Source of the DNA: Psychrobacillus psychrodurans | GTDB taxonomy: Bacteria; Bacillota; Bacilli; Bacillales_A; Planococcaceae | Assembly (NCBI GenBank): GCA_900114885.1 | Contig: FOUN01000019.1 | Location: 1 to 54,725, forward strand | Direction: 5' to 3' | DNA length: 54,725 bases | Shown here: positions 17,123 through 23,906 of the stretch, piece by piece | How the letters are laid out: each line of letters begins with the position of its first letter | Numbering within the stretch: position 1 is the stretch's first letter | Notes under the pieces: generated by a model | Database searches by the model: none | What the model was told of the DNA's origin: nothing | Seen by the model: the letters and a program-made list of their open reading frames with translations, nothing else | Made by a program: the position numbers and the translations under genes

Positions 17123-17761
17123 TTATTTCCAGATCGTAGTTGTATCGACAGGCAGACGATATGATTGATAACCTTCATTAATGGCTTTACCAATGGAAAT
17201 TAACATAATCGGTATATAACGTTCTTTGTCCAGACCATATGCTTCAGCAATCTTGTCTTTCTCATATCCACCGATAGGATTCGTATCATACCCGAATGAA
17301 CGAGCTACTAGCATAAGTTGCATGGAAACAAGACCTGCATCCAGCATAACTATATCTTTCATTTGCTCATCGGACATATTTTCATAAAACGGTTTAAAAT
17401 AATTTAATTGTGCTTCTTTAACTTCTTGAGGCATATATCCAAGTTGAACCGCTTTGCTAAATATCTCTTCGGCATAATCAAAATTATTTCGGTCACCGAA
17501 GACAGCGATCACCGCAGATGAACTTAATACTTTATCCTTGTTGAATTTGGCAAGTGTTGCAAGCTTTGCTTTTCCTTCTTCGCTGTCAATGACTACAAAT
17601 CTCCAAGGCTGAAAATTAATAGAAGATGGAGCTTTTGAAGCTTGAGCTATAATTTCGGTCATTTCTTCACGGCTGATTTTAACCGAGGGGTCATATACCT
17701 TAATGGAACGACGACCGTATACAATTTCATTGAAATCATTTGTTTTTTGATATTTAAGCAT
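17123..17761 (-). CDS. NAD(P)H-dependent nitroreductase-family oxidoreductase
   Basis: A 212-residue FMN enzyme of the nitroreductase family. Flavin-binding RRSIKVYD is near the start, APSSINFQPWRFVV follows, and G-Y-D-T-N-P-I-G-G-Y lies near residue 160. Such enzymes reduce nitroaromatics or quinones with NAD(P)H. The start at 17761 follows AAAAAGGAG; the longer upstream frame has no ribosome site and covers the operators. Twin MarR-type palindromes sit between the promoter and the gene, so it is very likely repressed by the neighbouring MarR protein. Confidence 0.88.
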   Translation of the reverse strand: MLKYQKTNDFNEIVYGRRSIKVYDPSVKISREEMTEIIAQASKAPSSINFQPWRFVVIDSEEGKAKLATLAKFNKDKVLSSSAVIAVFGDRNNFDYAEEIFSKAVQLGYMPQEVKEAQLNYFKPFYENMSDEQMKDIVMLDAGLVSMQLMLVARSFGYDTNPIGGYEKDKIAEAYGLDKERYIPIMLISIGKAINEGYQSYRLPVDTTTIWK

Positions 17762-17789
17762 ATTGTAGTTACTCCTTTTTATTATATTA

Positions 17790-17848
17790 ATTGACACGTC
17801 AATAATTGATACATCAATTAATATAATATAAATTGATGAAATATGCAA
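17790..17848 (-). promoter_or_regulatory. Nitroreductase promoter with twin MarR operators
   Basis: On the minus strand: -35 TTGCAT (17848-17843), a 17-base spacer, -10 TATATT (17825-17820). Two palindromes follow at the transcription start and leader: ATTGAT-AC-ATCAAT (17805-17818) and ATTGAC-AC-GTCAAT (17790-17803), with centres 15 bases apart. This arrangement suits cooperative repression. Confidence 0.72.
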
Positions 17849-18020
17849 TACTTAAGATTCTATTGCTCTAATTTTAATAATAAAAGGTCTATGTTAAAGA
17901 TAAGGTTGATTCAAAATGCACATTTAAATGAGCTGGAAAGTGCATCTCCAACTCATTGTATTTTGATGTCATTTTTTAAAAATCACTCGGTTTGACTAAA
18001 GGGAGGACATTTTTACTTTA

Positions 18021-18926
18021 TCAAAAACGTTCCATAGTTAAATCGGTATTAACGGAAACAGCAGCTTTATTGCCGTCGGCAGCAGAAATAATTAATGAGG
18101 ATGGTCCCGATTTTTCAGTTTCTCCCGCAATATAAATGTTCTTTTGTGTAGTTCTACCAACACCATCTGTTACAACTGTACCATTTTCTTGAATTTCACA
18201 CTCTAGTATCTCAGCAAATTGATTTGGACGATAAAAAGATGGAACAACAAACCCACCTGATCTAAAGATCGTTTCTCCTGTTACAAATTCAATTTTTTGT
18301 AGATAACCATTATTACCTATTAAGTTTTTAATCGGCTCTGATTTAATTTTGATATTGCGTTTTTGTAACTCTGTAACTCCATCTTTAGATAGTTGAACTC
18401 CATTTGTTAAGACAACTAAATCCTGCGACCAGTTATAAATTAATTTAGCCATATGCAGTGCATGCTCTTCTTTTTCTGCCATTACAATTAATGGCTTATC
18501 CCTTAGCTCCCAACCATCACAATAAGGACAACTAAAAAGGCTTTTCCCATAATAATCTCTTACACTTTGAATAGAAAATACCTCTTGAATACCTGTAGCC
18601 AACATAATCTTTTCTGTAACACATTCCTGACCATCATGTGTTTTGACAATAAATCTATCATTATCTATATCCTTAATTATTTCAGTAATTGTTGCTTTAA
18701 AATATGATATGGATGGATACCTCTCCAATTCTTTTAAGCCTATTTCTTTGAACTCTTGCGGCTTTATCCTATCTCGAGTAATAAATCCATGTGACTCATG
18801 TGTGACTCTATTCCTATTCGTTCCATCGTCAAATAATGCAATTTTTCTCCTAGCCCTACCTAAAGTTAAACTAGCACTTAACCCAGATGGACCTCCACCA
18901 ATAACGATACAATCAAATACATTCAT
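18021..18926 (-). CDS. Thioredoxin-reductase-like flavoprotein
   Basis: A 301-residue FAD protein. The N-terminal GGGPSGLSASLTLGRARR is the FAD dinucleotide fold, C-P-Y-C-D-G at residues 133-138 is a redox disulfide of thioredoxin-reductase type, and TDGVGRTTQKNIYIAGE closes the FAD domain. The second dinucleotide motif that would bind NADPH is missing: where GGGxSA is expected the sequence reads IVMAEKEEHAL (about 147-157). This resembles O2-dependent dithiol oxidases of the GliT/HlmI type more than true thioredoxin reductases; that assignment is inference. GGGAGGT precedes the start. Confidence 0.8.
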   Translation of the reverse strand: MNVFDCIVIGGGPSGLSASLTLGRARRKIALFDDGTNRNRVTHESHGFITRDRIKPQEFKEIGLKELERYPSISYFKATITEIIKDIDNDRFIVKTHDGQECVTEKIMLATGIQEVFSIQSVRDYYGKSLFSCPYCDGWELRDKPLIVMAEKEEHALHMAKLIYNWSQDLVVLTNGVQLSKDGVTELQKRNIKIKSEPIKNLIGNNGYLQKIEFVTGETIFRSGGFVVPSFYRPNQFAEILECEIQENGTVVTDGVGRTTQKNIYIAGETEKSGPSSLIISAADGNKAAVSVNTDLTMERF

Positions 18927-19009
18927 TTTATTACCTCCCTATTTTTATAACAACCATAAAAGATCTTTTATATCTATAATTAAAGTAAAAAAAATGTTAT
19001 TTACATTTA

Positions 19010-19159
19010 TTAATCTATTTCATATGATATCGCCCATTTTTTGAACTCTTCTGTTTGAAAATTACCTTGACCTAGTCTTTGCATAATTCTTAAAGAATTG
19101 TTTGGATCATTATCCCAAGCATACTTCCATACTTGATGTTTAAATAAATTCTTTTCCAT
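19010..19159 (-). CDS. Hypothetical 49-residue protein
   Basis: A short frame starting at ATG 19159 behind a strong GAGGAGGG site, reading MEKNLFKHQVWKYAWDND and onwards. It is charged, rich in aromatic residues and without membrane segments. I do not recognise a family. The strong ribosome site and low-bias composition make it likely to be expressed. Only about 80 bases separate it from the flavoprotein gene downstream, so they may be cotranscribed. Confidence 0.55.
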   Translation of the reverse strand: MEKNLFKHQVWKYAWDNDPNNSLRIMQRLGQGNFQTEEFKKWAISYEID

Positions 19160-19337
19160 AAAAAAATCCCTCCTCAATTTGATTGCAATATGTTTCATCC
19201 TCTCTCAAAATTAAAGACTTCAGGAGTCTGTAATATCCATTATAATTTAGGTGATTTTATTGTCAAGTTAAAGGTACTTTATTCTCAATACAATAAACAT
19301 ATAATTTGTTATTGAACTAACCTACCGTTTAGTTCAA

Positions 19338-19370
19338 TAAAAAAAGCCTTACTCCTTCATGAAGTAAAGC
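19338..19370 (-). terminator. Terminator of the 94-aa membrane protein
   Basis: An imperfect hairpin (GCTTTACT / AGTAAGGC) followed by seven Ts on the minus strand. The same hairpin sequence recurs at 20811-20843. Confidence 0.7.
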
Positions 19371-19376
19371 ACCTAG

Positions 19377-19661
19377 TTATCTTAATAAACTTCCAAAAAA
19401 AATAACGAAAGTCAAAAACGCTGATAACCCTGATGTAATAATTAATGTAGTCACACTCCTCGCCATTCCCTTCCAATCATGAATACCTGAAAAACCTAAT
19501 ACTCCTAAAATTAAAGTTAGCAATGTAATATATAAAACCAGAGTTAAAGGGTGTGTACCCATAACGGAATAATCAATCAGACCTGAAAATGAAACAAGGA
19601 GAAATAATAAAATACAAATTATTGATAAGATAAATGAACCTATGTTAATCTTTTTCTTCAT
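19377..19661 (-). CDS. Hypothetical three-helix membrane protein
   Basis: A 94-residue protein with three clear hydrophobic segments: about residues 8-28, 38-58 and 68-92. A short polar loop (GIHDWKGMARS) separates the last two. The ATG follows AAGGAG. No family is recognised. It sits in an accessory strip of unrelated genes separated by short repeats. Confidence 0.65.
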   Translation of the reverse strand: MKKKINIGSFILSIICILLFLLVSFSGLIDYSVMGTHPLTLVLYITLLTLILGVLGFSGIHDWKGMARSVTTLIITSGLSAFLTFVIFFGSLLR

Positions 19662-19823
19662 TCAAGAACTCCTTTTTTAGTTATTTTAATTTTCTTCACT
19701 AACCTGCACCGCTTGTTTTAGAGTTACACTAACCTTCCGCATTAGTTTAAGTGTATACTTTCACAATAATCCCATCTATTAATAAAAGAGCTGCCAAAAC
19801 AGCTCATTTATCTTTAATTATAT

Positions 19824-20696
19824 TTATTTTTTCAAAACTGGAATCCAAATTTCGCTCTTCACAGACGGTGAAGTTAGATCTTTAGTTTTAATCGACAATA
19901 TCTCAGGTCCTACTGTTACTTGATAACTGGAAGACGGAAACCACTCGGAATAAATCCTTCCCCAATTTTCTTGTAGCGTACTAGGAAAAGGTCCTGTTGA
20001 TTCAAATATCACCCATGTTAAAGCAGGAACTTCTAGTTTTGAAAGTTGTTCGGGGAATTCTTGTGTAGTTGCAACTCCTATATACTGATCAAGCTCCCCT
20101 TTTTCTTCCATGCGGCCTTCAGAAAAATTTGTAGATGCTTGAATCATCCCTAAAGGTTCAACATTAGAGAGTTTTTTTAGTTGATCTATTTTTTCCATGG
20201 TCAAAGACTTCCACATTTCTGTAATTCCCTGGTTTTCTCCTTCAAAGATAATAGGAACTCTTTTCATGATACCGACTATGTTAAATGCTTCTTTTTGCTC
20301 AATCCTATAATTCATTTCTCTTCCTCCTCTAATTGATAATTGAAAGGTCATTAGTGGATAGGCCTTTAACTGCTTTCCATTGTTTCTTGCTTCAGACGGT
20401 GTTACACCGTGTAAATGTTGAAAAGCTCTAGTAAAAGAGTCCGGTGAATTGTATCCGTATTTAATCGCAATATCTATAATTTTTATGTTACTGATATTTA
20501 GCTCAAATGCTGCTAAACTTAGTCGTCTACGGCGAATATATTCTGACAATGTAATTCCTGCAAGGAAAGAAAACATTCTTTTGAAATGATATTCGGAACA
20601 ATGAGCCAGCATAGCCACCATCTTGAAGTCTATTTCATTAGTTAGGTTTTCCTCAATATACTTCATTGCATCGTTCATGTTTTTAAGCGAATCCAT
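19824..20696 (-). CDS. AraC-family regulator with GyrI-like effector domain
   Basis: A 290-residue transcription factor. The N-terminal 105 residues form the double helix-turn-helix of AraC/XylS proteins ([20 protein letters not shown], then [20 protein letters not shown] and the G-V-T-P-S-E-A-R-N end). From about residue 125 there is a GyrI-like/Rob C-terminal ligand-binding domain. This order (DNA binding first) is that of multidrug- or metabolite-sensing activators. I start at the ATG behind AAAGGAGG, seven codons inside the longest frame. The target genes are unknown. Confidence 0.87.
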   Translation of the reverse strand: MDSLKNMNDAMKYIEENLTNEIDFKMVAMLAHCSEYHFKRMFSFLAGITLSEYIRRRRLSLAAFELNISNIKIIDIAIKYGYNSPDSFTRAFQHLHGVTPSEARNNGKQLKAYPLMTFQLSIRGGREMNYRIEQKEAFNIVGIMKRVPIIFEGENQGITEMWKSLTMEKIDQLKKLSNVEPLGMIQASTNFSEGRMEEKGELDQYIGVATTQEFPEQLSKLEVPALTWVIFESTGPFPSTLQENWGRIYSEWFPSSSYQVTVGPEILSIKTKDLTSPSVKSEIWIPVLKK

Positions 20697-20810
20697 TATA
20701 CGACCTCCTTTCATCAATAGAATAGCAGGAATTGTATGTATTCATCCGACATTCTGTGCACCGTTTTGTAGGATTACTCATCTTCCGCTAAACTGCCGCA
20801 TTAGTAAGAG

Positions 20811-20843
20811 AAAAATGCTTTACTCCTTCTTGAAGTAAAGCAT
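20811..20843 (-). terminator. Terminator of the VOC-family gene
   Basis: A strong hairpin (ATGCTTTACTTC / its complement) with a T-rich tail (GCATTTTTCTCTT) on the minus strand, about 60 bases beyond the gene that stops at 20906. Confidence 0.8.
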
Positions 20844-20905
20844 CCGATAATTTAATAAGAGATCTTTAAGTTTGAAATATAAATTGTTATAAGTCCATTG
20901 AATAT

Positions 20906-21343
20906 TTACCCTAGTTTCTCCGCCAACTCTAAAATAATCCCCTCTGGACCACGAACGTAACATAACTTATAAGTTTCTTTATATTGCTGTACCTCACTAA
21001 AGATTTCCGTACCCCTCTTTTTCAATTTTGCAACAACAGCATCAATATCTTCAACAGCAAAGCAAATATGTCGGATACCCAGTGTATTTGCAGAGGGTAG
21101 CTCAAGGTCTTTTTCGTCTGATTGCGTACAAAATTTGACTAGCTCTATCCATGTTTGACCACCTGGCATCCCCATTCCTACACATGCCGTTTTAACATCA
21201 TTAAGCCCAACAATTTTATCCAACTGCTTACCATCTAATTCCCATTCCGCATGCACTTCAAGTCCTAACTCAAGAAAAAAAGCTTTAGCCTCTGCAAGAT
21301 TATTTACGTTTATACTCACATGATCTATTCTATTGATTTTCAT
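20906..21343 (-). CDS. VOC/glyoxalase-fold protein
   Basis: A 145-residue vicinal-oxygen-chelate protein: RIDHVSINVNNLAEAKAFF supplies the first metal-ligand His, TLGIRHICFAVEDIDAVV the second, and PEGIILELAEKLG the Glu ligand. It is closest in pattern to methylmalonyl-CoA epimerase/lactoylglutathione-lyase-like members; the reaction is not determinable. Start: ATG 21343 behind GGGAGGT. The longer upstream frame is not supported. Confidence 0.85.
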   Translation of the reverse strand: MKINRIDHVSINVNNLAEAKAFFLELGLEVHAEWELDGKQLDKIVGLNDVKTACVGMGMPGGQTWIELVKFCTQSDEKDLELPSANTLGIRHICFAVEDIDAVVAKLKKRGTEIFSEVQQYKETYKLCYVRGPEGIILELAEKLG

Positions 21344-21501
21344 ATCTGATACCTCCCATGCTCCTGTTATTTTCAATACATGTATTCGTGTTAAGATGTT
21401 TGAAATTATTATTCGCTTAAAATAGGAAATATCCTTATTCAACTAACTTGCACCGTTAATTCAATAAGAAAAACGAATTTACCCATATATTGCACGAGAT
21501 T

Positions 21502-21930
21502 TTAATCACCAAATGCAAATGTTATTTCTGTTTCGCAAACTAATGTCCCGTCAACCGTAGCTATACCTGTGCCTTTTCCAATAGGTCCTTTTAATCGAGT
21601 GATTTCAATCTCAAGACGAAGTTGGTCTCCTGGTTTTACTTGCTGTTTAAAACGACATTTATCTATTCCTACTAATAACCCTAATCGACCTTGGTTTCCT
21701 TCTTTAGTTAACATCACAACTGCACTTACTTGAGCTAATGCCTCAACAATTAATACACCTGGCATAACAGGGTAGTTGGGAAAATGCCCGTTAAAAAATT
21801 CCTCATTTGCTGTCACATTTTTTATACCAACCGCTCTTTTTCCTTCTTCTAATTCCAAAATCTTATCAACTAATAGAAATGGATATCGATGCCTAATTAT
21901 TTCCTTAATTTTTTGAGTATCTAACATCAT
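21502..21930 (-). CDS. fabZ: 3-hydroxyacyl-ACP dehydratase FabZ
   Basis: A 142-residue hot-dog-fold dehydratase of fatty-acid elongation. It has [13 protein letters not shown], the catalytic His-49 in [11 protein letters not shown] and the catalytic Glu-63 in LIVEALAQ. It dehydrates 3-hydroxyacyl-ACP to trans-2-enoyl-ACP. Two adjacent ATGs follow GGGGGA and either may be used. It is isolated from other fab genes and lies in an accessory strip, so it may be a second copy in addition to a chromosomal fabZ elsewhere; the window cannot show that. Confidence 0.92.
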   Translation of the reverse strand: MMLDTQKIKEIIRHRYPFLLVDKILELEEGKRAVGIKNVTANEEFFNGHFPNYPVMPGVLIVEALAQVSAVVMLTKEGNQGRLGLLVGIDKCRFKQQVKPGDQLRLEIEITRLKGPIGKGTGIATVDGTLVCETEITFAFGD

Positions 21931-22130
21931 TTAATCCCCCATATCAATATTATTAAGACTATTAATTAATTTTATCACTAGGTATTAATAGTTGATACTA
22001 TAAAATTAAGCTTCTTTAACAAAACTACCGCTGTTCTAGAAAATAATTAGTTTTTCCTTCTTAAACTAAAATGCAGCGTGTAAGTGTAACATTTCACAAT
22101 TCTTATCTGAGATCACCTTAATGTTTTGGA

Positions 22131-22158
22131 TATAAAAATAGACCATCTAATAATGGTC
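22131..22158 (-). terminator. Possible terminator of the 139-aa lipoprotein gene
   Basis: A short hairpin, GACCAT / ATGGTC, with TATTTTTAT on the minus strand. Confidence 0.5.
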
Positions 22159-22209
22159 GCATTATGCTAGGACATGCCGCATATTAAACAATCATTCCCA
22201 GAACACCTG

Positions 22210-22629
22210 CTAAGCCCCAATCCCATCAAAATGGGTTTCCACACCATTCTTAAAAACTTTCAGGTACTCATAGTCCCCTTTTAAATTGATTTTATATAAC
22301 TTATATGTGTCTACTTCCCCCTCAGAAATTGAAATGTCGTTCAGATAAATGTTAATCGAATTTTCATCTAGTTTAATATCTATATCTCCAAAATCTCTTC
22401 CATCGTCCAAGAAGTCTTGATTAAGATACAAATAGCGTTGATTTTTAGAATCGTTGTACATATAAACGCCAGTTCCTGTACCTTTTTCATCATTATCTAC
22501 AATATTAATATAGTTTGTCACATTATCATTTACCTTTTCCATATTAATTTCTGAAATGGTAACTTTATTTCCCTCGCAACCAGTTAGAATGCCACAAACT
22601 ATTAAAATAAGTAATAATATTCGCTTCAA
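22210..22629 (-). CDS. Hypothetical lipoprotein
   Basis: A 139-residue exported lipoprotein: signal MKRILLLILIVCGILTGC with lipobox LTGC (Cys about 18), then a small beta-rich polar domain with no recognisable family. It probably sits on the outer face of the membrane. Translation starts at TTG with AAGGAG ten bases before it. No partner is adjacent. Confidence 0.65.
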   Translation of the reverse strand: MKRILLLILIVCGILTGCEGNKVTISEINMEKVNDNVTNYINIVDNDEKGTGTGVYMYNDSKNQRYLYLNQDFLDDGRDFGDIDIKLDENSINIYLNDISISEGEVDTYKLYKINLKGDYEYLKVFKNGVETHFDGIGA

Positions 22630-22835
22630 ATTACCGCAACTCCTTTGTTTGTTTTTACCGCACTTGATTATTGAACAAAAGAAATGTGTCCCTAGTAAGA
22701 GTAATCACTTGATAACAGCCTTTTCTCCTCCATCGGTATTACCCTGCTTCAGGTAAATCGACAAAAGTAAATATAACCCTTATCACTTGTCAGCTGAGTG
22801 TTTAATACTAAATAAAGTATTACATAATTTTTTAT

Positions 22836-23396
22836 CTAGAAGCTAAATTCTTTTTTTATCATATGTGCTACTTCCATTGCATCCAATTTTGTATTGTTGA
22901 TTCGCAAGTAGTTTTTTGTTTTAATTTCACCATCTATTGAATTCAGCCTTCTATTTTCTAATGTGCTAAGTAAATGTTGTTCAGATTGTTCAACATTTCG
23001 CTTGGTTGGCTTATGTTCAAGCCGTTGAGTTGTTTTATTTCGAATAGGCCTTTCTTCTACATCCGCTTCCAATTCTACGAAATATATATCAACCCCTTGA
23101 GAACTAAAAATATTACACATGTATTCAATTTCGTCCCAATCTTCTTTTTGATCAAAATACCATATTTTAGTAAATATCATTCCGTATTGATCGATTTTTG
23201 AAAAGGATTGAAATATTTCACTTCGAAATAAGCGTGTAAGACGCCACATTTCAGGACTAAACCCATAAAGAGGTTCTAATAAATCAATGGTCATATGGTT
23301 ATGAAAGAGTTTTAAACCTGTTATGGCGGATAATTCTTGTCCAACAGTCATCTTCCCAACAGCTTGTGGTCCAAATATAAAAACAAATTTTTCCAA
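22836..23396 (-). CDS. P-loop nucleotide-kinase-like protein
   Basis: A 186-residue protein with Walker A GPQAVGKMT (residues 9-17), then the substrate region ITGLKLFHNHMTIDLLEPLYG, and an Arg-rich lid (EADVEERPIRNKTTQRLEHK). It resembles shikimate-kinase-like or gluconate-kinase-like small-molecule kinases annotated only as AAA or P-loop proteins in Bacillus. The substrate is unknown. I start at TTG 23396 because TTTGGAGGG lies just upstream; the ATG-like longer frame reads through that site. Confidence 0.7.
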   Translation of the reverse strand: MEKFVFIFGPQAVGKMTVGQELSAITGLKLFHNHMTIDLLEPLYGFSPEMWRLTRLFRSEIFQSFSKIDQYGMIFTKIWYFDQKEDWDEIEYMCNIFSSQGVDIYFVELEADVEERPIRNKTTQRLEHKPTKRNVEQSEQHLLSTLENRRLNSIDGEIKTKNYLRINNTKLDAMEVAHMIKKEFSF

Positions 23397-23429
23397 CGTA
23401 TTCCCTCCAAATGATCGATATAAACTCAA

Positions 23430-23651
23430 TAATTCCTTCTATAGTTCAATAAAAATCATACTTTTTTTTAATAAAGCTTTAGTTAGTTTAAGTGAACACT
23501 TTTCCAATCTTATATTTATTTTAACATAAATATCCAGTGTTATAGGAGGAGCCATTCTACGCATGCCTCAATGTTATTAAACCTGGGATTTATTTGATAG
23601 TGATAATTAAAAAAACATTGTTGATTTCCAAACTGCCAGTTGTTCTTTGAA
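23430..23651. other. Gene-free AT-rich stretch before the repeat element
   Basis: This is the first part of a gap of about 500 bases. It contains fragments resembling the short intergenic repeat of the 19-22 kb strip (GTTCAATAA, TTAGTTAGTTTAAG) but no supported gene. Confidence 0.4.
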
Positions 23652-23900
23652 AAGATGCTGGGACAGAAATAGAAATTTTATTGGAGAAGAAGAAATATTC
23701 ACTAAATAATGGATATTTAATAAAAGTGATTGGAATGGAGGGCGACTCCTACGGGAATAGCGTGACGCCTGAGACTACAGGCTCAGGCTACGCCCGTGGA
23801 AAGCGTCCCTGGAATGGAAATCAATTTTGTGCACAGCAAAAAAAACAGCATTTTTCTCACAGAGAAAAATGCTGTTTTGGGGTTCTATCCCAGCGTCTTC
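23652..23900. repeat. Composite repeat element with inverted-repeat ends
   Basis: The outer arms GATGCTGGGACAGAA (23654-23668) and TTCTATCCCAGCGTC (23883-23897) are inverted copies with two mismatches. Inside lie a GC-rich palindromic core (23735-23840, GGGCGACTCC...GGAAAGCGTCC, related to the cores at 30.4 and 30.9 kb) and the terminator of yhgE. It looks like a non-coding, MITE-like or REP-like unit. The open frame across it is not a gene. Confidence 0.65.
23842..23878 (-). terminator. Strong terminator of yhgDE
   Basis: A 17-bp perfect stem (AAAACAGCATTTTTCTC and complement) with a 3-base loop and eight Ts on the minus strand. It is supplied by the repeat element. Confidence 0.93.
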
Positions 23901-23906
23901 AAATTA

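Noticed and set aside
17920-17970. Hairpin ATGAG...CTCAT below the flavoprotein gene as a terminator
   Set aside because: Stem interrupted and no T-run on the minus strand; could still be weak, but not supported enough to list.
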